Shown one piece after another: positions 12,795 to 22,032 of a DNA stretch of 32,341 bases. How positions within the stretch are numbered: position 1 is the stretch's first letter; the number at the start of each line of letters is the position of its first letter. Origin of the DNA: Actinomyces sp. ICM47 (lineage in GTDB: Bacteria; Actinomycetota; Actinomycetes; Actinomycetales; Actinomycetaceae); the NCBI RefSeq assembly GCF_000278725.1, contig NZ_ALCA01000033.1, positions 1 to 32,341 of the forward strand, in the 5' to 3' direction. A model generated the notes under the pieces. That model had not been told where the DNA came from, made no database searches, and was given only the letters and a program-made list of their open reading frames with translations. The position numbers and the translations under genes are program-made.

Positions 12795-12800
12795 ACTCTA
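12795..12800 (-). promoter_or_regulatory. Putative -10 hexamer of leaderless pdtaS
   Basis: TAGAGT on the minus strand, separated from the ATG (12788) by AGAGCC, which would place transcription start at the A of the start codon. No -35 match was identified. Confidence 0.45.
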
Positions 12801-12886
12801 GTGGGAGCGGGGCCACAAAGGCGGTCCTTAGTTGTAAATGAGCGCCGGGCCACGATTCGGCAGCCACCTCAGAGAGAAGGAGAATC

Positions 12887-13369
12887 ATGGAGTTCACCCA
12901 GTCTGTTACCTATCCGGGCACTGTTGACGAAGTCGTCGCCATGTTCCTCAGCCCGGGCTATCAGGAGCGACGTTTCGGCTCCTTCCTGGTGCCGGGCAGC
13001 ACGACGGCGAGCGTGGAGGGTGGCCGCATCACGTTCTCAGGTGACGTGCGCCCGGAGCTGATCCCGGCGGCTGCCTCCCGTTTTGTCAAGGGCAGCCTGC
13101 GCGCGACGTTCGTGGAGGAGTGGAAGAGGGACGAGGCCGTGGCCCGTTCGCGTTCGACGCTCACCGTGGAGGGTGCGCCCGTTTCCTTCGACGCGGCCTC
13201 CGCCCTCTCCCCCGCGGATGATGGCTGCACGCGCGCCGTGAAGGGGAACGTATCGGTGCGGATTCCGCTATTTGGCGGACGCATTGAAAGGGAGGCGGTG
13301 GCCCACGCGGGAACGGTCATCGAGCACGAACGCGAGCTGGCCGCCGCATGGTTGGCGGAGCATCGCTGA
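12887..13369 (+). CDS. DUF2505 domain-containing protein
   Basis: A 160-residue cytoplasmic protein matching the actinobacterial DUF2505 family, which I regard as having an SRPBCC/START-like fold with a ligand cavity. The opening MEFTQSVTYPGTVDEVVAMF resembles the first strand and helix of that fold; a GNVSVRIPLFGGRIE segment and a long C-terminal helix close it. Its ligand and role are unknown. AGAAGGAGA lies 6 nt before the ATG. The gene stands alone, divergent from pdtaS and closed by a strong terminator at 13397. Confidence 0.8.
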   Translation: MEFTQSVTYPGTVDEVVAMFLSPGYQERRFGSFLVPGSTTASVEGGRITFSGDVRPELIPAAASRFVKGSLRATFVEEWKRDEAVARSRSTLTVEGAPVSFDAASALSPADDGCTRAVKGNVSVRIPLFGGRIEREAVAHAGTVIEHERELAAAWLAEHR

Positions 13370-13396
13370 GCGCTGCGCTTCGCTGTACGAAAAACA

Positions 13397-13437
13397 CCGT
13401 CCGCCCGGCGCTGATGTCTGGGCGGACGGCACCTTTT
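13397..13437 (+). terminator. Rho-independent terminator after the DUF2505 gene
   Basis: CCGTCCGCCC (13397-13406), 13-nt loop, GGGCGGACGG (13420-13429), then CACCTTTTT: a 10-bp perfect GC-rich stem and a T-run. Confidence 0.88.
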
Positions 13438-13442
13438 TACGC

Positions 13443-13448
13443 GACAAT
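13443..13448 (+). promoter_or_regulatory. Putative -10 hexamer of leaderless osmC-like gene
   Basis: GACAAT followed by GGTCCT and then the ATG at 13455. The 6-nt spacing and lack of an SD suggest a leaderless mRNA; it lies directly after the upstream terminator. Confidence 0.45.
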
Positions 13449-13454
13449 GGTCCT

Positions 13455-13880
13455 ATGAGTGATACCCCGAAGTCCCTGTACATGCAGCGTACGGGCGTGC
13501 GTCAGTACGTCGCCCGCAACCAGGATGGAGCCGAGATCCGCATCGGTCACGGCCCAGGCCTCTTCTCCCCCGGCGACCTGCTCAAGCTCGCGATCGCGGG
13601 CTGCAAGGCGATGAGTTCGGACGCGCGTCTGGCGTCTCGCCTGGGCGATGATTTCGAGCAGTTTGTCGGCGTGTCCGCCGACTACGACCAGGACCATGAT
13701 CGTTTCACGCACGTAGACGTCGAGCTGGTTCAGGACCTGTCCGCACTGTCCGATGAGGAGATCGCGGACCTTGAGCGCCGCGCAAACGCCGCCATCGACC
13801 GCAATTGCACGATCGCGCACTCGGTCGTCGACCAGGCGCTGCCGGCCTCGCACACGTGGACGAACGAGCGGATCGACTGA
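13455..13880 (+). CDS. OsmC/Ohr family peroxide-reducing protein
   Basis: A 141-residue cytoplasmic protein of the OsmC-like fold, a family that reduces organic or other peroxides with a pair of cysteines. Cys50 in [14 protein letters not shown] and Cys118 in [10 protein letters not shown] are at the positions expected for the reactive pair, and [13 protein letters not shown] fits the loop before the first Cys helix. The open frame reaches upstream to 13272 through the terminator, so I use the internal ATG at 13455. First of a tight run with thyA, which starts 1 nt after its stop, and folA, so they are likely co-transcribed. Confidence 0.85.
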   Translation: MSDTPKSLYMQRTGVRQYVARNQDGAEIRIGHGPGLFSPGDLLKLAIAGCKAMSSDARLASRLGDDFEQFVGVSADYDQDHDRFTHVDVELVQDLSALSDEEIADLERRANAAIDRNCTIAHSVVDQALPASHTWTNERID

Positions 13881-13881
13881 C

Positions 13882-14685
13882 GTGAGCGTCGTCGACCGCC
13901 AGTACGAGGACCTGCTGGCGCGCATCATGGCCGAAGGCACTCCCAAGGGTGACCGCACCGGCACGGGCACGCGTTCCCTGTTCGGGGCGCAGCTGCGCTA
14001 CGACCTGTCCAAGGGCTTTCCACTGATCACGACGAAGCGCGTGCACTTCAAGTCGGTGGTGGGCGAGCTTCTGTGGTTCCTGTCCGGCTCCTCCAACGTG
14101 TCCTGGCTCCAGGAGCACGGCATCCGCATCTGGAACGAGTGGGCGGACGAGGACGGCGACCTCGGCCCGGTGTACGGCGTCCAGTGGCGTTCCTGGAACA
14201 CCGGAGATGGCCGCCGCATCGACCAGATCTCCCAGGTCCTCGAGACCCTGAAGACGAACCCGGATTCGCGTCGCATGGTGGTCTCCGCGTGGAACGTCGG
14301 TGACCTGCCCGAGATGGCCCTCGAACCTTGCCACGCGTTCTTCCAGCTCTACGTGGCCGATGGACGCCTGTCGCTCCAGCTCTACCAGCGCAGCGCGGAC
14401 ATGTTCCTGGGCGTTCCTTTCAACATCGCGTCCTACTCGCTGCTCACCCACATGTTCGCCCAGCAGGCGGGTCTTCAGGTCGGCGATTTCATTTGGACGG
14501 GCGGGGACTGCCACATCTACTCCAACCACACGGAGCAGGTGACCGAGCAGCTGAGCCGTGAGCCGTACCCGTTCCCGCGCTTGGACCTGACGAAGGCTCC
14601 GTCGATGTTCGAGTACTCCTTCGACGATATTTCCGTCGTCGACTACCAGCACCACCCGACGATCAAGGCACCGGTCGCCGTATGA
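13882..14685 (+). CDS. thyA: Thymidylate synthase
   Basis: Converts dUMP and 5,10-methylene-THF to dTMP and dihydrofolate. 267 residues. The catalytic Cys150 lies in [11 protein letters not shown]; the phosphate-binding Arg is in GDRTGTGT, and the dUMP/folate-contacting [18 protein letters not shown] and [10 protein letters not shown] segments are intact. The start is a GTG one base after the osmC-like stop, giving [12 protein letters not shown], the usual family opening; the frame is open further upstream but overlaps the preceding gene. The stop overlaps the folA start (ATGA), linking dihydrofolate production to its recycling. Confidence 0.97.
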   Translation: MSVVDRQYEDLLARIMAEGTPKGDRTGTGTRSLFGAQLRYDLSKGFPLITTKRVHFKSVVGELLWFLSGSSNVSWLQEHGIRIWNEWADEDGDLGPVYGVQWRSWNTGDGRRIDQISQVLETLKTNPDSRRMVVSAWNVGDLPEMALEPCHAFFQLYVADGRLSLQLYQRSADMFLGVPFNIASYSLLTHMFAQQAGLQVGDFIWTGGDCHIYSNHTEQVTEQLSREPYPFPRLDLTKAPSMFEYSFDDISVVDYQHHPTIKAPVAV

Positions 14686-15215
14686 CGAAACTCGCCGCGA
14701 TTTGGGCCCAGGATAGCAACGGGATCATCGGGACGGGCACGGCCATGTCCTGGCATGTTCCCGCTGATTTCCGGCACTTCAAGGCCTCCACGATGGGCTG
14801 CCCGATCATCATGGGCCGCCGCTCGTGGGAGGCCCTGGGCCGCGCGCTGCCGGGCCGCACGAACATCGTCATCACCCGCACGCCCGGGTACATGGCCGAG
14901 GGCGCACTCGTCGTTTCTTCCGTCGAGGAAGCCCTGGATGCCGCGCGCGAGGAAACGGCACGCACACAGGCCCCCTACATCTGGATCACGGGCGGGGCGC
15001 AGCTCTATGCGCAGACCCTCCCCTTCCTCGACGAGGCCGTGGTGACCGACCTGGAGTTGGATGTGGCCGCGAGCGCACCCGAGGGTTCGGCCTTCGTGTA
15101 CGCGCCGCCGCTGGATCCGTCTCTGTGGCGCAGGGATGAGAACCGCAGTGATGCCGAGTGGCGTGAACGCTCGGGGGACGCGCGCTGGAAGGTGAGTACC
15201 TGGGTGCAGCGTTAA
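14682..15215 (+). CDS. folA: Dihydrofolate reductase
   Basis: Reduces dihydrofolate, produced by the upstream thymidylate synthase, to tetrahydrofolate with NADPH. 177 residues. Signature elements are [10 protein letters not shown] at the N-terminus, [13 protein letters not shown] with Trp24 and the active-site acid Asp29, [12 protein letters not shown] and RTNIVITR for cofactor binding, and ITGGAQLY near the C-terminal half. Start and thyA stop overlap by 4 bases (ATGA). The thyA-folA order is common in bacteria. A strong hairpin follows at 15254. Confidence 0.97.
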   Translation: MTKLAAIWAQDSNGIIGTGTAMSWHVPADFRHFKASTMGCPIIMGRRSWEALGRALPGRTNIVITRTPGYMAEGALVVSSVEEALDAAREETARTQAPYIWITGGAQLYAQTLPFLDEAVVTDLELDVAASAPEGSAFVYAPPLDPSLWRRDENRSDAEWRERSGDARWKVSTWVQR

Positions 15216-15253
15216 CTCTTACCGCACCTCTGTGTTATTCGACAACTGTCTGG

Positions 15254-15282
15254 GGAGGCCCCGCGCAATGCGCGGGGCCTCC
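15254..15282. terminator. Perfect 13-bp hairpin after folA
   Basis: GGAGGCCCCGCGC, loop AAT, GCGCGGGGCCTCC. It is very stable but has no T-run (GTCGTAGG follows), so it may act as an intrinsic terminator without a U-tract or as a processing stop. It ends 4 bases before the next gene's -10 hexamer. Confidence 0.7.
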
Positions 15283-15286
15283 GTCG

Positions 15287-15292
15287 TAGGAT
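15287..15292 (+). promoter_or_regulatory. Putative -10 hexamer of leaderless MFS gene
   Basis: TAGGAT, 5 nt (GCACT), then GTG at 15298: the same arrangement as at gatC, with the identical hexamer. Confidence 0.45.
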
Positions 15293-15297
15293 GCACT

Positions 15298-16632
15298 GTG
15301 CCTTCATCTCCCTTGTTAACGAATCCGACGCTGCGCGCGCTCGTGGCGATCGCCCTGTTTACCTACACGGCGCAAAACATGCTCAACGTGTCGATCGCTC
15401 CCCTCTCGCGCGCCCTGGACCTGCCCGAGTGGATCGTGGGTGCGGCGGTGTCCCTGGCGGCTGCCGCGGTGACGGCGCTCAGCCAGTTCTGGGGGCGTCG
15501 CTCGATCGCCTGGGGACGCAGGCGCGTCATCCTGCTGGCGCTGATCCTGGCATTGACGGCGGGCACGCTCTTTTCGGCAGCGGTGTGGGCGCGCGCAGCC
15601 GATTACATCGGCGCGTTTGCCGCGGCGGGGGCCATCATGGCGGCGCGCGGCCCCTTCTTCGGTGCGGCCGTCGCGGCGATCCCGCCGACCGGGCAGGCCC
15701 TCGTCGCCGAGGTGACCCCGGACGAGGGGTCGCGCGTGCGCGGCACATCCGCGTTCTCCGGCGCAATCAACCTGTCCGTCATGGTCGGTTCCCTCGTGTC
15801 CTCGGCGCTGGGTGCGTGGTGGATCTTCGGACCCGTGCACGCCACGCCGATTTTCGTTCTCATCGCGCTGGCCATCGCCCTGATCTGGCTACCCCGTGAC
15901 GGAGGCACCACCCACCCAAGGAGGCCCCTACCCCACCCGACCCGTGAGGCCGTGGAACCCGAGGAAGCGACCCCGGCCTCGTCGATTGAGGGGGCGATAG
16001 ACAGCGCGAGCGTGGAAACCGCAGACGGCGAACTGCCCCCGCGCGTGAGCTGGACCGACCGGCGGATCGCCCCGTGGATCGCCTCGATCTTCGGCATCTA
16101 CTTCGCGAACGGCGTCGTTCAGATCACGATGGGTTTCGTCGTGCAGGACCGCGGCGGACTCGAGCCCGCGCCCGCCGTGTCGATCACGGCCCTCATGCTG
16201 CTGGCCAACGCCGCCGGAGCCATGCTCATGCAGCTGATCGTCGTGCCACGCCTGGGATGGGGGCCTCGCAGGCTACTGCGGGCGGGCATGACGCTCGCCC
16301 TTATTGCCCTCACGTGCCTGACCCTCGCGCCGACCCTGTGGGCGGTCGCGGCATCGACCTTCGCGATGGGCGTTGCCTCGGGCATGGCCTCCCCCGGCTA
16401 CTCCGCCGGCGCGTCCCTGGCTGTCACCGAGCGCGAGCAGGGCGGCATCGCCGGCGTCATCAACGCGACCGGCGCGATCACGTGGATCGTGGCCCCCGTG
16501 AGCGCCACCGCCCTGTACGGCTGGATGCCCCTGTCACCCTTCCTCCTCGCGCTGTCCCTCGTCGCACTGTCGTGTTCGTGCGCGTGGTTGCTCCTGCGCA
16601 AGCTGGACATTGTGTCCCGAGCACGCGACTAG
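15298..16632 (+). CDS. MFS family transporter
   Basis: A 444-residue inner-membrane permease with about twelve hydrophobic segments in two halves. They are joined by a charged, Pro/Glu/Thr-rich cytoplasmic loop (about residues 200-260). The conserved MFS loop 2-3 pattern is seen as [17 protein letters not shown]. The second half begins at the helix containing [17 protein letters not shown]. The substrate cannot be told from sequence; drug efflux is one option. I start at the GTG of [10 protein letters not shown] because a -10 hexamer sits 5 nt before it. An earlier in-frame start (15232) would run through the folA hairpin. Single gene, followed by fumC on the same strand after 77 bases. Confidence 0.82.
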   Translation: MPSSPLLTNPTLRALVAIALFTYTAQNMLNVSIAPLSRALDLPEWIVGAAVSLAAAAVTALSQFWGRRSIAWGRRRVILLALILALTAGTLFSAAVWARAADYIGAFAAAGAIMAARGPFFGAAVAAIPPTGQALVAEVTPDEGSRVRGTSAFSGAINLSVMVGSLVSSALGAWWIFGPVHATPIFVLIALAIALIWLPRDGGTTHPRRPLPHPTREAVEPEEATPASSIEGAIDSASVETADGELPPRVSWTDRRIAPWIASIFGIYFANGVVQITMGFVVQDRGGLEPAPAVSITALMLLANAAGAMLMQLIVVPRLGWGPRRLLRAGMTLALIALTCLTLAPTLWAVAASTFAMGVASGMASPGYSAGASLAVTEREQGGIAGVINATGAITWIVAPVSATALYGWMPLSPFLLALSLVALSCSCAWLLLRKLDIVSRARD

Positions 16633-16709
16633 GACGAGTGCCCCACGCCTCACAGCACGCTCGGCGCTATCCTAGAGAGGTACGTAAGCCCTACGCGAAG
16701 GAGCCACCT

Positions 16710-18119
<1,410 letters not shown>

Positions 18120-18141
18120 TCCGCAAGTCGCACTGACGCTT

Positions 18142-18171
18142 CGGCCCCGGTCTCGCATGAGGCCGGGGCCG
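18142..18171 (+). terminator. Hairpin terminator after fumC
   Basis: CGGCCCCGGTCTC, loop GCAT, GAGGCCGGGGCCG: a 13-bp stem with one T-G wobble, followed by GTTTCAC. Confidence 0.75.
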
Positions 18172-18279
18172 GTTTCACATGTACGAGGCCAGGGCCGCGT
18201 TGGAGCGATAGGCGAGCACGACAGGGAATACAGGTCGAACCCGCGCAGTTATATGCCATGTAAACAATCGGAGGGGTTC

Positions 18280-19095
18280 ATGACGCACACGCACACCACC
18301 TACAACGAGGCCGTCCACGCGGCCCTGCACCTGCTAGCCGACGACATGGGCTACAAGATTCCCTCCCACGCGGATATCGCACAGGAGCGCGCATACCTAC
18401 GCGCCCTCATGAACATGCGCGATCCCGCTCCCCTGCCTGATAGCTACCGTGAGGCTGAAGCGGTTGTTCTCGACACCGAACGAGAGCGACGCGGAACCGT
18501 GACCTGGGAGGACGCCACGGCCTCGTCGGCTCATCCGAGGATTGCCCTGTGGCGTGGGGACATCACGCGCCTGCAGGTCGATGCAATCGTCAACGCTGCA
18601 AACTCGGCGATGCTCGGGTGCCGAGCGCCCGGACACACGTGCATTGATAACGCAATCCACAGCGCAGCCGGGCTCGGGCTACGTCAGGCGTGTGCCGACG
18701 CGATGGATGAGCGCGCACGCGGCGACGATCCCTCAGGATTCCCGACGGGCGAGGCCCTCCTCACTCCCGGTTTCCACCTGCCGGCGCGCTTCGTCATCCA
18801 TACCGTCGGCCCCATCGTCAGCGGAGAGTTGACGCAGACGCACCGGGAGGCTCTCGCCCGCTCGTATCGGCGATGCTTGGAGGAGGCAGCCGCGCTTGGG
18901 CTTGACACGGTGGCGTTCTGCTGTATCTCCACGGGCGTCTTCAGTTTTCCCCAAGAGAAGGCGGCGCGTATCGCCGTGGCGACCGTGTCCGATTTTTTGG
19001 AGTCCGGCACTGCGGGCACGGACAATCTGCGCGTCATTTTCGACGTATTCGGTGACCGAGACGAGGCCCTATACCACGCTCTTCTTGGACTCTGA
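18280..19095 (+). CDS. Zinc-dependent macrodomain ADP-ribosylhydrolase
   Basis: A 271-residue cytoplasmic protein. The macrodomain core begins at about residue 88 with IALWRGDITRLQVDAIVNAAN, the ADP-ribose-binding signature. The next segment MLGCRAPGHTCIDNAIH holds Cys114, His119 and Cys121, the Cys-His-Cys metal site of the Zn-macro group. The phosphate loop appears as ISTGVFSFPQEKAA. The N-terminal ~85 residues are helical and family-specific. Zn-macro proteins remove ADP-ribose placed by the SirTM partner, and the sirTM-type gene follows after 25 bases on the same strand. Start: ATG at 18280 after GGAGGGG; an earlier reading from 18157 overlaps the fumC terminator. Confidence 0.9.
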   Translation: MTHTHTTYNEAVHAALHLLADDMGYKIPSHADIAQERAYLRALMNMRDPAPLPDSYREAEAVVLDTERERRGTVTWEDATASSAHPRIALWRGDITRLQVDAIVNAANSAMLGCRAPGHTCIDNAIHSAAGLGLRQACADAMDERARGDDPSGFPTGEALLTPGFHLPARFVIHTVGPIVSGELTQTHREALARSYRRCLEEAAALGLDTVAFCCISTGVFSFPQEKAARIAVATVSDFLESGTAGTDNLRVIFDVFGDRDEALYHALLGL

Positions 19096-19120
19096 CCCCA
19101 TCAGCGAGTGAGGAAACACC

Positions 19121-19948
19121 ATGAACCGACCCACCACCCTGCGCGAAGCTATCGAGGCCGCCGACTCGATCCTGATTGGGGCGGGAGCCGGTCTGTCCGC
19201 AGCCGACGGCGATCATCACTCCGGCCCGGTCTTCGACGCGCGTTTCGCTGACTTTCGCGACCAGCGCGGCATTACGGACGCCTACTCGGGCGGCTTCTAT
19301 CCCTTCCCCACGTCGGAGGAGCGCTGGGCGTTTTGGAGCCGTATGATCTCCCTGCTACGCTACGAGGCCGGCCCGGGGCAGGTGTACGCGGACCTGCTGG
19401 GCCTCGTCAGCGAGCGCGACTATTTCATCATCACGACGAACGTGGATCATCGTTTCCAGACGTCTGGTTTCGACAAGGAGCATCTGTTCTACACGCAGGG
19501 CGATTACGGGCTACTGCAGTGTTCGGTCCCCTGCCACGATGCCACCTACGACAACGAGAAGTGGGTACGCCAGGCGGTGGCCAGCCAGGAAGGCATGCGC
19601 ATCCCGTCGGAGTTGATTCCGCAGTGCCCGAGGTGCGGTGAGGAGATGACGACGAATCTGCGCGTCGATGCCCGCTTCGTTCAGGACGCGGGATGGGCGG
19701 CGGCTGCCGGGCGCTATGAGGATTTCCTGGAGCGAACCTGCGTTGACCGTGTTCTCTACCTTGAGCTGGGCGTCGGCATGAACACGCCGAGCATCATCAA
19801 GTTCCCGTTCTGGCGGCGCGTCTACGACAATCCGGAGGCAACCTACGCGTGCGTTGCGCTGGATGCATCGGCCCCAGCGGAGATTGCGGATCGGTCCCTC
19901 CTGATCCGAGGCGACATCGCCGAAGCCCTGGCGAGCGCGCGCGGATAA
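19121..19948 (+). CDS. SirTM-type (class M) sirtuin, protein ADP-ribosyltransferase
   Basis: A 275-residue sirtuin-fold protein, most likely a protein ADP-ribosyltransferase rather than a deacetylase. The NAD-binding GAGAGLSAADG is at residues 20-30 and TTNVDHRF at 105-112. Where ordinary deacetylases have the catalytic His, this has TQGDYG (Gln126). The Asn107/Gln126 pair has the 19-residue spacing I recall for the SirTM Asn/Gln pair. Zinc-site cysteines are Cys134 and Cys138 (QCSVPC) and the later CPRC. GAGGAAA precedes the ATG. It forms a two-gene unit with the Zn-macro protein. The lipoate-carrier GcvH-L and LplA2 genes of the extended operon are absent here, so the target protein is unknown. 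Confidence 0.88.
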   Translation: MNRPTTLREAIEAADSILIGAGAGLSAADGDHHSGPVFDARFADFRDQRGITDAYSGGFYPFPTSEERWAFWSRMISLLRYEAGPGQVYADLLGLVSERDYFIITTNVDHRFQTSGFDKEHLFYTQGDYGLLQCSVPCHDATYDNEKWVRQAVASQEGMRIPSELIPQCPRCGEEMTTNLRVDARFVQDAGWAAAAGRYEDFLERTCVDRVLYLELGVGMNTPSIIKFPFWRRVYDNPEATYACVALDASAPAEIADRSLLIRGDIAEALASARG

Positions 19949-19951
19949 CGA

Positions 19952-19965
19952 GCCGAGGCCTCGGC
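19952..19965. terminator. Palindrome between convergent sirTM and tauE-like genes
   Basis: GCCGAGGCCTCGGC, a 14-base perfect palindrome 4 bases after the sirtuin stop and 3 before the end of the permease gene. It has no loop-sized spacer, so terminator function is uncertain. Confidence 0.35.
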
Positions 19966-19968
19966 CCC

Positions 19969-20769
19969 TTACATCTGAGCGCGCGTCTTCTGACGCATCT
20001 TCAGGATCGTCGAGGCGATGATGGAGAGCAGGAAGATGTTGAAGAGGATCGCGCCGACGCCCGGGGACACGAGCGTGGCGACGAGGCGTCCGGTGGGGGC
20101 CGTGGCCGCGGCAGAGGCCCCAACGATCATGCCGATGCGCAGGTCGACCATGCGATGGCGCAGGTTGGTGACGGTGCCGGCGATGCCGGTAGGGATCATG
20201 ACGAGCAGGGACGTGCCGCGCGCGATGAGGTCGCCCGCACCGACGGCGAGTTCCATGCCGGGCACGATGACGGATCCGCCGCCCACGCCGACCAGGCCGG
20301 AGAGGATTCCGGCGCACAGGCCCACCAGGATCATGAGCACGCACGAGGCCAAGGTCAGTGAGACGGCACCCTCGCGCGTGGGGACATGCAGGTATTGGGA
20401 GACGATCACGAAGAGTGTGAAGCCAATGAGGATCCAGAGCAGGGCGGGCGCGGGCAGACGCCGCAGGAGCCACACGCCGACCTGGGAGCCCGCGAGCGCG
20501 CCGACGACAAGGAGGGCTGCTCCAGCCCAAGAGACCTCGCTGTGCAGGGCGTAGGTGCCCGAGCCGACGGCGGCGGTGACGATGATGGCGGCGAGGGACG
20601 TGGCCGAGGCGCGACGCTGGTCCATGCCCAGGACGGTCATGAGCGCGGGGACGATGACGAGGCCGCCTCCCACTCCGAAGAGTCCGGAGAGGAAGCCCGC
20701 ACCCACGCCAGTGGCGATGACGAGGAAAATACGGCGCAGGGTGAGAGCCTGGGAGTCGGTGTGGTCCAT
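19969..20769 (-). CDS. TauE/SafE family sulfite/organosulfur exporter-like permease
   Basis: A 266-residue inner-membrane protein with about eight hydrophobic segments arranged as two repeats. Each half has the family's glycine motif: GFLSGLFGVGGGLVIVPAL early and GILSGLVGVGGGSVIVPGM in the second half. The family moves sulfite, sulfoacetate and similar anions; the substrate here cannot be assigned. The frame is open upstream to 21174, but that part is antisense to the neighbouring oxidoreductase gene and not membrane-like. I therefore start at MDHTDSQ (20769), where TACAGT sits 6 nt upstream. Divergent from the flavodoxin-fold gene, convergent with sirTM. Confidence 0.88.
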   Translation of the reverse strand: MDHTDSQALTLRRIFLVIATGVGAGFLSGLFGVGGGLVIVPALMTVLGMDQRRASATSLAAIIVTAAVGSGTYALHSEVSWAGAALLVVGALAGSQVGVWLLRRLPAPALLWILIGFTLFVIVSQYLHVPTREGAVSLTLASCVLMILVGLCAGILSGLVGVGGGSVIVPGMELAVGAGDLIARGTSLLVMIPTGIAGTVTNLRHRMVDLRIGMIVGASAAATAPTGRLVATLVSPGVGAILFNIFLLSIIASTILKMRQKTRAQM

Positions 20770-20775
20770 GTCTCT

Positions 20776-20781
20776 ACTGTA
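20776..20781 (-). promoter_or_regulatory. Putative -10 hexamer of leaderless tauE-like gene
   Basis: TACAGT on the minus strand, 6 nt (AGAGAC) before the ATG. The downstream AGAGAC resembles the AGAGCC at pdtaS. Confidence 0.45.
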
Positions 20782-20844
20782 GTCCTGGGTAACGCGTCTT
20801 CTGCTACGGGGCTTCACCCCGCGCGAAACGCATGTGCACGTCCT

Positions 20845-20873
20845 GTTCACGGCGGTTTCAGTGAGCGTAGACT
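20845..20873 (+). promoter_or_regulatory. Possible promoter of the NAD(P)H oxidoreductase gene
   Basis: TAGACT at 20868-20873 with a weak -35 candidate TGTTCA at 20845-20850, spacer 17. It leaves a ~20-nt leader containing the AAAGGAC ribosome site. Low-strength match. Confidence 0.3.
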
Positions 20874-20898
20874 TCTGGCATCGACGAAAGGACAAGCA

Positions 20899-21450
20899 AT
20901 GACCAATGTTCTGATTGTGTCGGGTCACCCGCGTCTCGGTGACGATTCGGTGGCAAACAAGACGATTCTGGAGGAGCTGGCGTCGCTGCTTCCCGAGGCC
21001 GCCTTTGATCAGCTCAGCGACCTTTACCCCGATGGCGTGATCAATGTCGAGGCCGAGCAGGACAAGCTGCGTGGTGCCGACGTCATCGTGCTGCAGTATC
21101 CCCTGTGGTGGTACGGCTGGCCCTCGCTCCTGCAAAAGTGGGTGGAGGACGTGTTTGTGCACGGTTTCAGCCACGGGTCGACGGGAACGGCGCTGCGCGG
21201 CAAGAAGCTGGTGGTGTCATTGACGACGGGGGCGGCGGAATCCTACTATGACGCCCAGCCGGGCGGCATCGAGCATTTCTTGGCCGCGGTGAAGGCGACG
21301 AACGCCCTGACGGGTCTGGAGTATGCGGGTGTTCTGCCTCTGTACGGCGTTTCCTACGCGAATCGTACGGATGCGGAGGCACGCGCCGACATGGTCGAGC
21401 GTTCGCGCGAGCACGCGAAGCGCCTGGCGGAGTTCGTCTCCTCCCTCTGA
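20899..21450 (+). CDS. NAD(P)H-dependent flavodoxin-fold oxidoreductase (quinone reductase-like)
   Basis: A 183-residue cytoplasmic flavoprotein of the Flavodoxin_2 family (MdaB/KefF/NQO1-like). The opening TNVLIVSGHPR is the FMN/FAD phosphate-loop strand, and VLQYPLWWYGWPSLLQKWVEDV is the conserved flavin/active-site segment. SLTTGAAESYY follows the next strand. Members reduce quinones or regulate Kef potassium channels; no kef gene is visible, so quinone or electrophile detoxification is only a guess. GAAAGGAC precedes the ATG. The long upstream open frame (from 20386) is antisense to the permease and is not used. Followed by a terminator. Confidence 0.85.
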   Translation: MTNVLIVSGHPRLGDDSVANKTILEELASLLPEAAFDQLSDLYPDGVINVEAEQDKLRGADVIVLQYPLWWYGWPSLLQKWVEDVFVHGFSHGSTGTALRGKKLVVSLTTGAAESYYDAQPGGIEHFLAAVKATNALTGLEYAGVLPLYGVSYANRTDAEARADMVERSREHAKRLAEFVSSL

Positions 21451-21488
21451 GCAACCACTCCCCTGCTGCCAGGCAAGACGCGAAACCC

Positions 21489-21522
21489 GGCTCCGGCCTC
21501 GTCGATGAACGAGGTCGGAGCC
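21489..21522. terminator. Bidirectional-type hairpin after the oxidoreductase gene
   Basis: GGCTCCGGCCTCGT, loop CGATGA, ACGAGGTCGGAGCC: a 14-bp stem with one G-T wobble, followed by GCCTCTTCTTT. It lies between two convergent genes and carries the CCTCGT...ACGAGG core seen elsewhere in this window. Confidence 0.8.
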
Positions 21523-21569
21523 GCCTCTTCTTTGCACCAAACCTGACAGGTGTATCCGGGGCCGAGCAC

Positions 21570-21887
21570 CTACTTCTTCTTCCTTTTCTTCGGTGCGGGC
21601 AGTTCCTCCCACACCGCGTCGATAACGTCGTGCAGCGTGTCGCGGTCCTCCAGCTCCACGAGGAGCATCTCCCTCGCTCCCTCGTAGGGGGTGACACGCA
21701 GGGCGCCGGGCAGGAGCTGTTCGGAGGCGGGCATGATCTTGAGCAGGAAGCGGTCGTCGTATATGCCGCCCACGACCTTGCCCCGGTAGTAGAGGATGTA
21801 TTCGCCCATCATTTTGCGGTGCGCCACGTCGTCCAGCTCACCCAGCAGGTCGAGCACGAACTCCAGGTATTGGTCGGTGGACGACAT
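21570..21887 (-). CDS. TfoX/Sxy N-terminal domain protein
   Basis: A 105-residue protein made of the TfoX N-terminal domain alone: RKMMGEYILYYRGKVVGGIYDD followed by FLLKI. The C-terminal TfoX domain of full-length Sxy is missing, and the protein ends in a basic KKRKKK tail. In gammaproteobacteria Sxy controls competence genes; short TfoX_N proteins in actinobacteria have no established role. GAGGA lies 6 nt before the ATG. It converges with the oxidoreductase gene and lies immediately left of the restriction-modification region. Confidence 0.85.
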   Translation of the reverse strand: MSSTDQYLEFVLDLLGELDDVAHRKMMGEYILYYRGKVVGGIYDDRFLLKIMPASEQLLPGALRVTPYEGAREMLLVELEDRDTLHDVIDAVWEELPAPKKRKKK

Positions 21888-22032
21888 CGTTCATCCTCGC
21901 TTTCCCGCTCGCTACCACGGTACTTGGTCCCGCGCCGCGGCGAGCGACTGTCCTATGTTATCGCAATGCAGTCGCCTCATACGTGGGCTCCTCACCGGAG
22001 TCGTTCGTTGATCGAGGGCGGGGGCCTGGTGA

